This document shows, in pieces, positions 8,595-17,043 of a DNA stretch of 64,000 nt; within the stretch, counting starts at the first letter, position 1, and every line of letters starts with the position of its first letter. This DNA comes from Natronoglomus mannanivorans. Lineage in GTDB: Archaea; Halobacteriota; Halobacteria; Halobacteriales; Natrialbaceae. The stretch is from NCBI GenBank assembly GCA_025517485.1, contig JAOPKB010000004.1, positions 124,001 to 188,000 on the forward strand, in the 5' to 3' direction. The position numbers and the translations under genes are program-made. The notes under the pieces are model-generated. The model did not search any database. It had not been told where the DNA came from and worked only from the letters and a program-made list of their open reading frames with translations.

Positions 8595-10018
8595 CGGGCG
8601 GTCACCTCCGTTTCCGGCAGGTCGCGAACGTCGGTCACTTCACCCACGATCGCCGCCGCGGCGACCATCCGGGGATTCATCAGAACCGTCCGGCCGTCCT
8701 TGCTGCCCTGTCGGCCGATGAAGTTCCGGTTCGAGGAGGAGGCACAGGCCTCGTCGCCCTCGAGTTGGTCCTCGTTCATCCCGAGACACATCGAACAGCC
8801 GGCGTTGCGCCAGTCGAAACCGGCCGCTTCGAAGACGTCTTTGAGACCCTCTTCCTCGGCGGTCTTCTGGACACGCTGGCTGCCGGGGACGACCAGTGCA
8901 CGGACGTCCTCGTGGACCTGTCGGCCCTCGACGATCTCCGCTGCGCGACGCAGGTCGGGCAGGCGGGCGTTCGTACAGGAGCCGAGGAAGGCGACGTCGA
9001 TCTCGTAGCCCTCCATCGTCTCGCCGGGTTCGACGCGCATGTGTTCCTGGGCGCGTCGGGCGGTGTCCTGTTTGTCCTCGGGGAGCTCCTCGGGCGACGG
9101 AATCGGATCCGAAATGCCGATCCCCTGTCCGGGCGTGGTTCCCCACGTGACGACCGGCTCGAGCGAACTGCCGTCGATCGTGACGACATCGTCGTACTCG
9201 GCGTCCGCGTCGGAGCGGATCGACTCCCAGTAGGGTTTGAGTTTCGCGAACTCCTCCGGATTGTCCTGGAAGTAGTCGGTGTTCTCGAGCCACTCGTAGG
9301 TGGTCTCGTCGGGGTTGACGTAGCCCGCGCGGGCGCCACCCTCGATGGACATGTTACAGATCGACATCCGGCCTTCCATCCCAAGGGACTCGATGGCCTC
9401 GCCGGCGTACTCGTAGACGTAGCCGACGCCGCCTTCGGTGCCGAGTCGGCGGATGATCTCGAGGATGACGTCTTTCGCTTCGACGCCCTCGCCGAGTTCG
9501 CCGGTAACCTCGATCTTGCGGACCTTCTGTTTCTCCATGGCGACCGTTCCGGTCGCGAGCACGTCCCGGATCTGGGAGGTCCCGATCCCGAACGCGAGCG
9601 CGCCGAACGCGCCGTGGGTCGAGGTGTGAGAGTCCCCACAGACGATCGTCTTCCCGGGCTGGGTGAGTCCCTGCTCCGGCCCGATGACGTGGACGATCCC
9701 CTGGTTTCCGGAGGTCGGATCGGAGAACTCGATGCCCGCATCGCGGACGTTCTGCTCGAGCTCGGCCATCATCTCCTCGGCCGCGTCCTCCTTGTACGGA
9801 CGTGACTGGTCCGCCGTCGGGACGATGTGGTCGACCGTCGCGTGGGTCAGTTCGGGGTAGGCGACCTCGAGGTCGCGCTCTCTGAGCATCCCGAACGCCT
9901 GTGGGCTCGTCACCTCGTGGATGAGGTGGAGGCCCACGAACAGTTGATCCTGTCCCGTCGGCAGCGTGGTGACTTTGTGTCGGTTCCAGACCTTGTCGTA
10001 CAGTGTGCTGTCGCTCAT
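8591..10018 (-). CDS. leuC: 3-isopropylmalate dehydratase, large subunit
   Basis: The 475-residue aconitase-family protein isomerises 2- to 3-isopropylmalate using a [4Fe-4S] cluster. It begins [16 protein letters not shown] and contains [12 protein letters not shown], the [20 protein letters not shown] block, [14 protein letters not shown] and the cluster site [14 protein letters not shown]. Length fits the bacterial-type LeuC family. It overlaps leuD by 4 bases and the upstream 99-residue gene by 4 bases, forming a tightly packed unit with ilvC upstream. Confidence 0.95.
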   Translation of the reverse strand: MSDSTLYDKVWNRHKVTTLPTGQDQLFVGLHLIHEVTSPQAFGMLRERDLEVAYPELTHATVDHIVPTADQSRPYKEDAAEEMMAELEQNVRDAGIEFSDPTSGNQGIVHVIGPEQGLTQPGKTIVCGDSHTSTHGAFGALAFGIGTSQIRDVLATGTVAMEKQKVRKIEVTGELGEGVEAKDVILEIIRRLGTEGGVGYVYEYAGEAIESLGMEGRMSICNMSIEGGARAGYVNPDETTYEWLENTDYFQDNPEEFAKLKPYWESIRSDADAEYDDVVTIDGSSLEPVVTWGTTPGQGIGISDPIPSPEELPEDKQDTARRAQEHMRVEPGETMEGYEIDVAFLGSCTNARLPDLRRAAEIVEGRQVHEDVRALVVPGSQRVQKTAEEEGLKDVFEAAGFDWRNAGCSMCLGMNEDQLEGDEACASSSNRNFIGRQGSKDGRTVLMNPRMVAAAAIVGEVTDVRDLPETEVTAR

Positions 10019-10314
10019 TCCTCGGATACGTCCCTTCGTTCGGCCACGCCGCGCTCGAAGACGCGGTTCGCGTCCTCGGCGTCGTTCGGTGGGGTGTGGC
10101 TGACGTCTTTCATCGTCCGTGTCTGCGCCTCTGTGCCGTCGTCAGCCGCGGCCTCACTCTCGTCCATCTCGGCACCCGAGCGGCCGCCGTCGGCCGCCAC
10201 GACCGGCCCCCGCGTGAACAGGTGGCCGGCGCTCTCTCCCGTGTAGGGGTTGGTGTGGCTGACGTCTTTCATCGTTCGTCGGTCGGTCGCGTTCGTGTCG
10301 TTCGTTTCGCTCAT
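10015..10314 (-). CDS. Small protein with duplicated TMKDVSHT motif, between ilvC and leuC
   Basis: This 99-residue acidic, probably soluble protein is not a known enzyme. It contains two copies of the same module: TMKDVSHT at residues 14-21 followed by a HLFTRG segment, and TMKDVSHT at 67-74 followed by a RVFERG segment. An acidic, glycine-rich linker joins them. The stop overlaps the leuC start by 4 bases and ilvC ends 84 bp upstream, so it is co-transcribed with branched-chain amino-acid genes. Its position suggests a role tied to the pathway, but that is inference only; a subunit, assembly factor or regulator are all possible. Confidence 0.72.
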   Translation of the reverse strand: MSETNDTNATDRRTMKDVSHTNPYTGESAGHLFTRGPVVAADGGRSGAEMDESEAAADDGTEAQTRTMKDVSHTPPNDAEDANRVFERGVAERRDVSEE

Positions 10315-10360
10315 TGTCGATTCGTTTCTCGTTTGTCTGTTGTCTCTGCTTTCGTCTGGG

Positions 10361-10404
10361 TCAGAGTCGGAGTCGAAGTCGGAGTCCGACTCTCAGTCTC
10401 AGTC
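10361..10404. repeat. Degenerate hexanucleotide tract (GAGTCG/AGTCTC type)
   Basis: The short gap between the 99-residue gene and ilvC is filled by a six-base-period run of GAGTCG, GAAGTC and CTCAGT-type units. It contains a small inverted element, GGAGTCCGACTC. It may form weak secondary structure in the polycistronic transcript, but no defined terminator is apparent. Confidence 0.5.
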
Positions 10405-11445
10405 GTCCGCTGGTACCTCTGGCGTCTCGTCTTCCTCGCCGTCGCTTTCAGACCACGAGTAGAGGTCCCGAAGTCGCTCGCCGACCTCTTCGATATCGTG
10501 GTCTTTCTCGGCCTGGCGGATCTGCGTGTAGCTCGGTCGGCCGGCCTGGTTCTCGAGGATCCACTCGCGGGCGAATTCGCCGCTCTGGACTTCCTCGAGA
10601 ATCTCCTCCATGTTCTCGCGTGCGTTGTCGTCGATGACGCGGTCGCCGCGGGTGAGACCGCCGTACTCCGCAGTGTCGCTTACGGAATCCCACATCTCGC
10701 TGAGCCCACCCTCGTACATCAGGTCGACGATCAGCTTCAGCTCGTTCATACACTCGAAGTACGCTGCCTCGGGGCTGTAGCCGGCGTCGACGAGCGTCTC
10801 GTAGCCGTGTTTTACCAGCGAGGTGACGCCGCCACAGAGGACGACCTGCTCGCCGAAGAGGTCCGTCTCGACTTCCTCCTGGAAGGTCGTCTCGAGGACG
10901 CCTGCGCGAGCGCAGCCGATCGCCTTCGCGTAGGCGAGACCGCGTTGGACCGCGTCGCCGGTGGTGTCCTGATAGACGGCCAGCAAGCCGGGCGTCCCCT
11001 CGTCGTTGACGTAGTTCCGTCGAACGAGGTGACCTGGGCTCTTCGGTGCGACCATCGTCACGTCGACGTGCTCTGGCGGGGTGATCTGGTTGTAGTGGAT
11101 GTTCAGCCCGTGGGCGAACTGGAGCGTGTCACCCTCCTCTAAGTGCGGTTCGATCTCCTCGTAGACTGCGGGCTGGACGGTGTCCGGAACCAGTACGGAG
11201 ATGATCTCCGCCTGTGCGGCCACTTCGGCGGGCGTGCCGACCTCGAGGCCTTCCTCTTCGGCGGCTTTCCGCGAGGATGAGTTCTCGCGCAGGCCGACGA
11301 GCACGTCGACCCCGCTCTCTTTCATATTGAGCGCGTGGGCGTGACCCTGGCTCCCGTAGCCGAGGACGGCAACGGTGGTATTCTCGAGGTACGATTCGTC
11401 TACGTCGTCTTCGTAGTAGATCTGGGTGGTGAATTCGTCAGTCAT
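10399..11445 (-). CDS. ilvC: Ketol-acid reductoisomerase
   Basis: The 348-residue class I enzyme converts acetolactate or acetohydroxybutyrate to the dihydroxy acids of valine and isoleucine synthesis. The nucleotide-binding motif [12 protein letters not shown] lies at residues 29-40. It is followed by a [13 protein letters not shown] segment that contacts the cofactor phosphate, [11 protein letters not shown], and the C-terminal metal-binding region with E residues in [18 protein letters not shown]. The start overlaps the end of ilvN by 8 bases. The C-terminus carries an acidic tail typical of haloarchaea. Confidence 0.95.
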   Translation of the reverse strand: MTDEFTTQIYYEDDVDESYLENTTVAVLGYGSQGHAHALNMKESGVDVLVGLRENSSSRKAAEEEGLEVGTPAEVAAQAEIISVLVPDTVQPAVYEEIEPHLEEGDTLQFAHGLNIHYNQITPPEHVDVTMVAPKSPGHLVRRNYVNDEGTPGLLAVYQDTTGDAVQRGLAYAKAIGCARAGVLETTFQEEVETDLFGEQVVLCGGVTSLVKHGYETLVDAGYSPEAAYFECMNELKLIVDLMYEGGLSEMWDSVSDTAEYGGLTRGDRVIDDNARENMEEILEEVQSGEFAREWILENQAGRPSYTQIRQAEKDHDIEEVGERLRDLYSWSESDGEEDETPEVPADD

Positions 11446-12118
11446 CGTCTGAAGGTGTTGTCTGGGGGTGTGTAGGTGTTCCGTCTTCCGTGTACTCGGG
11501 CGTCGATTCCGACGCCGGTCCGTTCGTGGCCGCTGTCTCCTCGTTACCGCGGGCGAGCGCGGTGGTTCCGGTCCGGGAAATCTCCCGGATACCGAACTGC
11601 TCGAACGTCTCGACCGCCGCCTCGATCTTCTGGCGGCTGCCGGTCACCTGAACGGTGACCGTCTCGGGGCTCGCGTCGACGGTCTGGCCGTCGTACATCT
11701 CCGCGACGGCGGCGACCTGATCCGGTCGCGTCGCGTTCACTTTGATCAGCATGAGCTCCCGACGCATCGCGTCCGGCGCGAGTTCGCGCACCGAGATGAC
11801 CGGCACGAGCTTTCGCAGCTGCTTTTTGGCCTGCTCGATGCCGGGCTCGTGCTCTTCGATGACCAGCGTGATGCGGGCGCGGTCGTCGTCTTCGGTCGGC
11901 CCGACAGTGAGGCTCTCGATGTTGAACTGCCGTCTCGAGAACAGCCCCGAGACGTCCGAGAGCACGCCGGGTTCGTGTTTCACGAGCGCCGAGATCACCG
12001 TCCTCCGAACCGCTGGTTCGGCTTCGACCTCGGGATCGATTCGGATCCCCTGGGCGTTGCGCCGGCCCTGGGGTTTCGGTCGGTCTTCGGGGGCGGGTCC
12101 CTCGAGTCCTTGCGTCAT
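11438..12118 (-). CDS. ilvN: Acetolactate synthase, small (regulatory) subunit
   Basis: The 226-residue protein is the ACT-domain regulatory subunit partnering IlvB and normally confers valine feedback inhibition. The ACT signature [28 protein letters not shown] lies near residues 44-70. A second domain with ELMLIKVNA follows near 125. The start is the ATG at 12118, giving [21 protein letters not shown]; an alternative start 3 codons upstream is possible. A low-complexity tail of about 35 residues follows the folded part. It begins 52 bp after the ilvB stop and overlaps ilvC by 8 bases. Confidence 0.92.
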   Translation of the reverse strand: MTQGLEGPAPEDRPKPQGRRNAQGIRIDPEVEAEPAVRRTVISALVKHEPGVLSDVSGLFSRRQFNIESLTVGPTEDDDRARITLVIEEHEPGIEQAKKQLRKLVPVISVRELAPDAMRRELMLIKVNATRPDQVAAVAEMYDGQTVDASPETVTVQVTGSRQKIEAAVETFEQFGIREISRTGTTALARGNEETAATNGPASESTPEYTEDGTPTHPQTTPSDDD

Positions 12119-12170
12119 GCGAACCACCCTGCGGTTCGTGTGCAGTCGGTCGAACTCGTTCGTCTGCGGG

Positions 12171-13964
12171 TCATAGTTGATCCTCCGAGAGTGCGAACTG
12201 TCCGTTGTCGCCGCCGCTGGGAACCATCGGGTAGACGTTCGCCTGCGGGTCGATGTGGGCGTCGATCACGGACGGTCCGTCGTAGGCCAGCGCCGCTTCG
12301 ACGGTGTCTGCAACCTCGTCGTACTCGTCGATCCGGAAGCCTTTCGCACCGAACGCCTCGGCGAGGGTGTCGAACTCCGGACACCAGTGGTACTCCGAGG
12401 CGGAGTGTCGGCCCTCGAAGAAGGCGTCTTGCCACTGGCGGACCATCCCGATGTACTCGTTGTTGAGCACGACGACGGTGATGTCTAAGTGTTCGCGGAC
12501 GGCGACCGCCAGTTCCTGCATCGTCATCAGGAACGAGCCGTCGCCCTCGACGCAGATCACTTCTTGATCGTCGTCGGCCGCGAGTCGAGCGCCGACGGCG
12601 GCCGGGAAGCCGTAGCCCATCGTCCCGAGACCGTGACTCGAGACCCACGTCCGGGGTTCGGTGTAGGTCCAGTACTGGCAGGCCCACATCTGGTGTTGGC
12701 CGACGCCGGTCGTCACGATCGCGCGATCGCTCGTGGCCTCGTCTAACGCCTCGACGACGAACTGCGGTTTGACCGGTTCGTCCTCGGGTGTGTCGTAGGC
12801 CATCGGATACTCGGACTTCCACTGCTGGCACTGTGCGCGCCACTTCTTGGCCTGTGGCGAGTGCTCCATTTCCTCGTCTAACTGCTCGACGACGGTTGCA
12901 GCGTCGCCGACCAGCGGGTACTCCGCGTGGATGTTCTTCGAGATCTCGGCGGGGTCGATGTCGATGTGGATCAGTTCCGCGTCGGGCGCGAACGTCTCGA
13001 TGCCGCCGGTGAGTCGGTCGTCGAATCGGGTGCCGATCCCGATCAGCGTGTCGCAGTGGGTGATCGCCATGTTGGCGTAGCCGGTGCCGTGCATGCCGGC
13101 CATCTCCATCGCGAGTTCGTGGTCCTCGGGGAACGAGCCGATGCCGGGCATCGTCGTCACGACCGGAATCTCGTGTTCGGTCGCGAACTCTCGACACGCC
13201 TCGCTCGCGTCGCCTTTGATGACGCCGCCGCCCAGCAGCAAGGCCGGGCGCTGGGAGTCTTCGATTCGGCGCGCGGCCGCGCGGACGATCTCGTCGTCGG
13301 CGCGCTCTTGGACCTCGTAGGTGTCGGGAACTGTGGCTTCGGCCGGCTCGCGGTCGGTTTCCGAAAGCGTGACGTCTTTGGGCAGGTCGACCAGCGTCGG
13401 GCCCGGTCGGCCGGTGTTCGCCAGCGCGAACGCCTCGCCGACGTCGTCGCCGACCGTGTCGGCGTGGGAACTGAAGGTGTTGGCCTTCGTGATCGGCGTC
13501 GTGACGCCGGTGGTGTCGGTCTCCTGGAAGGCGTCGTTGCCGACCATCTCCGTGGGAACCTGCCCGGTCAGCGCGATCATCGGATCCGAGTCCATGTCCG
13601 CGTCGGCGATGCCGGTGACGAGGTTCGTCGCCCCCGGCCCCGACGTCGCGAGGCAGACGCCCGGTTCGCCGGAGACGATCCCGTAGGCGTCGGCCGCGTG
13701 GGATGCGCCCTGTTCGTGGGCCATCGTCACGTGCGTGATCTCGGAGTCGTAGAGGGCGTCGTAGACGGGCATGATCGCCCCGCCTTGCACGCCGAAGGCG
13801 TACTCGACGCCGACGTTCTCCAGCGCGCGGATGACCGACTGTGCGCCGGTCGTAACCGGCTGGGGCTCCGTTTCTGTGGATGCCGCCGGCTGTTCTCGCT
13901 GTTCGGCCTGTTCTTGTTCGTCGTCTTGCTCGTCCGGAGGGGAAACCGCAGCTCGTTCGCTCAT
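12171..13964 (-). CDS. ilvB: Acetolactate synthase, large (catalytic) subunit
   Basis: The 597-residue thiamine-diphosphate enzyme condenses pyruvate with pyruvate or 2-oxobutyrate, the first step of valine and isoleucine synthesis. After a charged N-terminal extension of about 35 residues, the core begins GAQSVIRALENVGVEYAFGVQGG. The catalytic glutamate region MAHEQGASHAADAYG lies near 80, and the ThDP motif GDGSFLMTMQELAVA with the closing NNEY near 475-505. A GGGAGGG Shine-Dalgarno-like stretch precedes the ATG at 13964. It lies 185 bp downstream of a candidate leader peptide gene that carries the only good promoter, so the leader probably controls ilvB-ilvN-ilvC and the genes beyond. Confidence 0.95.
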   Translation of the reverse strand: MSERAAVSPPDEQDDEQEQAEQREQPAASTETEPQPVTTGAQSVIRALENVGVEYAFGVQGGAIMPVYDALYDSEITHVTMAHEQGASHAADAYGIVSGEPGVCLATSGPGATNLVTGIADADMDSDPMIALTGQVPTEMVGNDAFQETDTTGVTTPITKANTFSSHADTVGDDVGEAFALANTGRPGPTLVDLPKDVTLSETDREPAEATVPDTYEVQERADDEIVRAAARRIEDSQRPALLLGGGVIKGDASEACREFATEHEIPVVTTMPGIGSFPEDHELAMEMAGMHGTGYANMAITHCDTLIGIGTRFDDRLTGGIETFAPDAELIHIDIDPAEISKNIHAEYPLVGDAATVVEQLDEEMEHSPQAKKWRAQCQQWKSEYPMAYDTPEDEPVKPQFVVEALDEATSDRAIVTTGVGQHQMWACQYWTYTEPRTWVSSHGLGTMGYGFPAAVGARLAADDDQEVICVEGDGSFLMTMQELAVAVREHLDITVVVLNNEYIGMVRQWQDAFFEGRHSASEYHWCPEFDTLAEAFGAKGFRIDEYDEVADTVEAALAYDGPSVIDAHIDPQANVYPMVPSGGDNGQFALSEDQL

Positions 13965-14015
13965 CAGGTCCCTCCCGGCGCGGTCGTGCGCCGTCGGTTA
14001 CTCTGTGCTCGGGTA

Positions 14016-14046
14016 GTTCGGGTTCTGGTTCTGGTTCGGGTTCGTG
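14016..14046. repeat. Degenerate hexanucleotide tract (GGTTCG/GGTTCT)
   Basis: Five six-base units of GGTTCG or GGTTCT type lie inside the untranslated stretch between the leader ORF and ilvB. On the transcribed strand the tract reads as repeated CGAACC/AGAACC, which would be Arg-Thr repeats if translated. A short frame with that content overlaps the ilvB ATG by its stop, but I do not regard it as a gene. Confidence 0.5.
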
Positions 14047-14143
14047 TCATTGTGTGGCTGTTCGTGCTCGTGTGCCTGTCCGGTCTGGAGCCGGCTACTC
14101 GCTCTGAAAACGATGCGGATTCGAATCGAGGAGGTACTAGTGA

Positions 14144-14161
14144 AGGGGCTAGAAGGCCCCT
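14144..14161 (-). promoter_or_regulatory. Stop-codon hairpin of the ilvB leader (candidate attenuator)
   Basis: A perfect 6-bp stem, AGGGGC/GCCCCT, closes a 6-nt loop (CTTCTA on the transcript) and overlaps the last codons and TAG stop of the 26-residue leader ORF. A ribosome finishing or stalling on the Val-Ile-Val codons would cover its 5' arm. It is not followed by a T-run, so it is not a textbook intrinsic terminator; control through translation or transcript stability is equally possible. Confidence 0.5.
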
Positions 14162-14229
14162 ACAATAACGAGCGGCACGAACGCGGCGCTGCCGGTTTCG
14201 GCGGCCGGAGCGGAGTCGCGTTCCATCAT
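14149..14229 (-). CDS. Candidate branched-chain leader peptide upstream of ilvB (26 aa)
   Basis: The ORF encodes 26 residues ending AFVPLVIVGAF, so five of its last ten residues are Leu, Val or Ile, the end products of the operon it precedes. The first ATG (14229) lies about 30 bp after a clear TATA box at 14256-14263, the spacing of leaderless haloarchaeal transcripts. A second in-frame ATG follows at once. A hairpin spans the stop codon, and ilvB begins 185 bp downstream. By analogy with bacterial ilv and leu leader peptides, it could sense charged branched-chain tRNAs. Translation and function are inferences. Confidence 0.55.
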   Translation of the reverse strand: MMERDSAPAAETGSAAFVPLVIVGAF

Positions 14230-14233
14230 TACT

Positions 14234-14263
14234 GTCTCGGTAGGAATCCCGAGACATATAATT
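14234..14263 (-). promoter_or_regulatory. ilvB operon promoter with palindromic operator
   Basis: On the minus strand the order is an AATTATAT TATA box (14263-14256), then a perfect inverted repeat GTCTCGG-N8-CCGAGAC (14255-14234), then the leader ATG at 14229. The palindrome therefore fills the space between the TATA box and the transcription start, the usual site for an archaeal repressor that blocks RNA polymerase recruitment. The regulator is not encoded in the visible neighbourhood; Lrp/AsnC-type proteins are the obvious candidates. Confidence 0.65.
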
Positions 14264-14346
14264 CTTGCGTGGCTGGCGAACCTTGCACGAACCCGACGAA
14301 CCCGCCAGCCGGTGCTCACCGCCGGAAGCAAACGAGGCGCGCATAG

Positions 14347-15577
14347 TCAGGCGCGCACCTCCTCCGTCTCGGACTGCCGCGAGATATCCTCGTCCTCCGC
14401 GAAGCGCTCTAGGTCGTTGACCGTGACCTGACGCTTCTCGGCACCGAAGTCCTTGACCCGGCGGGTGACCGCGCGGACCTCCTCGTCGGTCGGGTCGAAG
14501 CCGCGATCGCGCAGGCGTTCGCGCACCGAGTGGGTCCCGGTGTGTTTGCCCAGCACGAGTCGGCGTTCGGCGCCGACCATCTCGGGGGTCATGACGCCCG
14601 GCTCGAACGTGTCGGCGTTCTCGATGACGCCGGCGGCGTGAATGCCGCTTTCGTGGGAGAACGCGTTCGATCCGACGACCGGTTTGTTCGAGGGCGTCGC
14701 GACGCCGCTCTTCTCGGCGACGATCTCGGAGAGTTCCGTGATCCGGGTCGTGTCGATGCCGGTATCGCCCTGATAGAGCGACTCGACGGCCATGACGTAC
14801 TCCTCGTAGGCGGCGTTACCCGCGCGCTCGCCGATCGAGTTGACCGAAACCTGTGCTTGGTCGGCACCGGCTTCGATACCCGAAAGCGCGTTCGCGGTCG
14901 CCAGCCCGAAGTCGTCGTGGGTGTGGACGTCGATCCGCGCGTCGGTGTGTGCACAGACCTTCTCGATCAGGTCGTAGAACCGCCGCGGGGTAGCGACGCC
15001 GCAGGTGTCCGGAATGTTGATCCAGTCGGTGCCGGCATCCGAGACCGCTTCGATCACCTCGATCAGGAAGGGCTCGTCCGTCCGCGTCGCGTCCATGGGC
15101 GAGAACATACACTCTACGCCCGCGTCTTTGACGCGTTCGACCGACTCGACTGCGCGCTGTACTACATCTTCTCGAGTCGAGTGCATCGAATCTTCGATCT
15201 GGACGTCGCTGGTGCTCACGAAGACGTGAACCAGTTCGACGCCGGAATCAAGCGCCGCCTCGATGTCGCCTTCGACCACGCGGGCTAACCCGCAGGTGGT
15301 CGTAGACGTACTCTCGGCGATATCGCGAACCGCTTCGAACTCCGCGTCCGAGTTGACGGGGAAGCCAGCCTCGATGACGTGGGTTCCCATCTCGTCTAAG
15401 ATCGCGGCGATTTCGCGCTTGTCGTCGTAGGAAAACGACGTTCCGGGCGACTGTTCGCCGTCCCGGAGCGTCGTATCGAAGACACGTGCAGTCTGGATTT
15501 CTTCAGTGGAGTCTAACGTGCCCTGGAAGAACTCGACCGCCCTGAGGGGTCTCAGAGCTGTCGTGTGGTGTCGACAT
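14347..15577 (-). CDS. leuA: 2-isopropylmalate synthase (LeuA family); N-terminus appears frameshifted or lacks a normal start
   Basis: The protein is a DRE-TIM metallolyase that condenses acetyl-CoA with 2-oxoisovalerate, the first step of leucine synthesis; citramalate synthase is the main alternative. Family features are RVFDTTLRDGEQSPGTSF, GTHVIEAGFPVNSD, a WINIPDTCGVATP block, DVHTHDDFGLATANAL and HESGIHAAGV. The sequence is convincing from about 15540 downward (VEFFQGTLDS). No ATG, GTG or TTG occurs in this frame near there; the nearest is a GTG at 15681, upstream of the TATA box. An ATG at 15577, ideally placed for leaderless initiation, is one frame off. I therefore end the feature at that ATG; the stated span is not a multiple of three. 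Confidence 0.85.
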
Positions 15578-15603
15578 TGTATCCAAATCGAGGGGCGACG
15601 TCG

Positions 15604-15612
15604 TATATAAAA
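15604..15612 (-). promoter_or_regulatory. TATA box of leuA
   Basis: The plus-strand string tatataaaa reads as TTTTATATA on the minus strand, a near-ideal haloarchaeal TATA box. Its centre lies about 31 bp before the ATG at 15577, which predicts a leaderless transcript beginning at or next to that ATG. It rules against the upstream GTG at 15681 as the real leuA start. A small inverted repeat, CTGAG-N4-CTCAG (about 15542-15555), sits in the first 40 bases of the predicted transcript. Confidence 0.6.
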
Positions 15613-15939
15613 CTGGCGCTGTCGGAGTGCCGATCGACGACGAGGAACCGAACCGACGACGGCCCGAACGAGAAACCGCACGACACCAACGACCTAAGGG
15701 GTGCTGGTATCTCCTTATACAATACGGATGGATTCGGTTCGGCCGACTGGACAGTAGCCAATGGTATCGCAAATCTCGGCCCGAATCTGTGGAATTGACC
15801 GATCTTCCCGCTCGCGCGCACCCTCGAGTGGACGTTCGTTGTGTCGATAGTGGAGCGACGGCGGTCCGTCGAGAGCGCGTCGCCCCAACGATGACAGCAG
15901 GGACGTCCCGAATTCGGCCTGCGAACACGCGTGTCAGTG

Positions 15940-15945
15940 TTATAC
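15940..15945 (+). promoter_or_regulatory. TATA box of the ferritin-like gene
   Basis: TTATAC lies 25-30 bp before the ATG at 15970, the spacing expected for a leaderless transcript. The rest of the 390-bp gap between the leuA and ferritin-like genes holds the leuA TATA box and a second TATA-like cttatacaata near 15712-15722 with no convincing gene behind it. Confidence 0.5.
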
Positions 15946-15969
15946 GCGCGGCTGTGGTAACACGGATGC

Positions 15970-16425
15970 ATGACATCCGACGAGATCAAAGAGCTTCTGA
16001 CGAAAGCCTACACCGACGAACTCGAGACCGTGATGAACTACATGACTAACGCGATCGTCCTCGACGGTGTCCACGCCGAGGAGGTCAAAGAGAGCCTCGA
16101 CGTCGACGTGGAGGAGGAACTCGAGCACGCGCGCATACTCGGCAACCGGTTGAAGCAACTCGACGAGTCGCCGCCGGGTTCGGAGGCGTTCGAAGCGCGC
16201 CAGGCGAATCTCCAGCCGCCCGAGGACACGACCGACGTGCAGTCGGTCATCGACGGCGTCTTAGAGGCCGAGGAAGACGCGATCGAGACCTACCGATCGC
16301 TGATCGAGGCCGCCGAAGAAGCGAACGATCCGGTGACCGAAGACGTCGCGGTTACCATTCTGGCGGACGAGGAGGCCCATCGAACGGAGTTCCGCGGGTT
16401 CCGCAAGGAGTTCCCGCAGGAGTGA
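15970..16425 (+). CDS. Ferritin-like diiron-domain protein
   Basis: The 151-residue all-helical acidic protein has the spacing of ferritin-like four-helix bundles: DELETVMNYMTNA near 14-26, EELEHARILGNRLKQ near 47-61, AEEDAIETYRSLIEAA near 98-113 and ADEEAHRTEFRGF near 131-143. The E-x-x-H and E-E-x-H patterns supply diiron ligands as in bacterioferritin or rubrerythrin relatives. It could store or detoxify iron or oxidise it with peroxide; which is not decidable here. A leaderless TATA box precedes the ATG at 15970. A second ATG 4 bases upstream is out of frame. Confidence 0.82.
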   Translation: MTSDEIKELLTKAYTDELETVMNYMTNAIVLDGVHAEEVKESLDVDVEEELEHARILGNRLKQLDESPPGSEAFEARQANLQPPEDTTDVQSVIDGVLEAEEDAIETYRSLIEAAEEANDPVTEDVAVTILADEEAHRTEFRGFRKEFPQE

Positions 16426-16569
16426 CCGACGGGGACGGCCGACGCTGAACCGCCGCGTTCGCACCTCGAACGCGACGTTCGGACGCGGCGTCTCGAGCCG
16501 ACGTTCGAGTCCACCCGCCGACGCCGAGCGAGGCGAACGTTTTTCTCGTCTCGCTTCGACCGACGGCAC

Positions 16570-16860
16570 ATGAGCAAGTTCGACCTCGATCTCAGGGCGG
16601 TCGAGGAACACATCGACGAGGAGATCGACCTCGAGGGCGACGTCGTTCTCGGCGTCCTCGACGGAACCACGCCGGACGAAGAGTGGCTCGAGACGATCGC
16701 GAGCGGAAACGTGCTCGTCCTCTGTGTCGAGGGCGACGTCAACGAACGCGCGAGGGGTTTCGCCCGCGATATCAAAGAATCGGGCGGGAATCTGGTTCAC
16801 TTCCGTGGATTTCTGGTCGTCTCGCCGCCGGGTGTCGAGGTCGATACCGGTCGACTGTAG
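16570..16860 (+). CDS. DUF5779 family protein
   Basis: The 96-residue protein matches my memory of the halobacterial DUF5779 family (N-terminus SKFDLDLRAVEEHIDEEIDLEG). The pattern is an alpha/beta domain: a helical N-terminus, VVLGVLDGTTPDEEWLETI, a hydrophobic strand NVLVLCVEGDVNE, a helix GFARDIKESGGNL and a final strand HFRGFLVVSPPG. The alternation suggests a small Rossmann-like or P-loop-derived fold without nucleotide motifs. Function is unknown. It follows the ferritin-like gene by 144 bp and is convergent with the VOC gene. Confidence 0.72.
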   Translation: MSKFDLDLRAVEEHIDEEIDLEGDVVLGVLDGTTPDEEWLETIASGNVLVLCVEGDVNERARGFARDIKESGGNLVHFRGFLVVSPPGVEVDTGRL

Positions 16861-17043
16861 AGCGACGGTCTCGATTCTTCTCGGTGCAATTTCGCGAAAC
16901 CGCGAGTGTCGGCTCGGTCTCGAGGGCCGCTCGTTTCGTCTCGTTTCGTATTCGTCTCGTATTTGTCTCGACCCCATCGCTCGGAGACGGTCTCGAGCGA
17001 TCCGAACGCGCCGCGAGCGACTCGACTACGAGCACCGAGACGA

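Noticed and set aside
13964..14048. Arg-Thr repeat ORF overlapping the ilvB start
   Set aside because: It is a translation of the GGTTCG/GGTTCT hexamer tract; the composition is wholly unlike haloarchaeal proteins.
14149..14331. Longer 60-residue version of the ilvB leader ORF
   Set aside because: Its start lies upstream of the TATA box and operator, so those elements would be inside the coding region; the 26-residue leaderless version fits the promoter.
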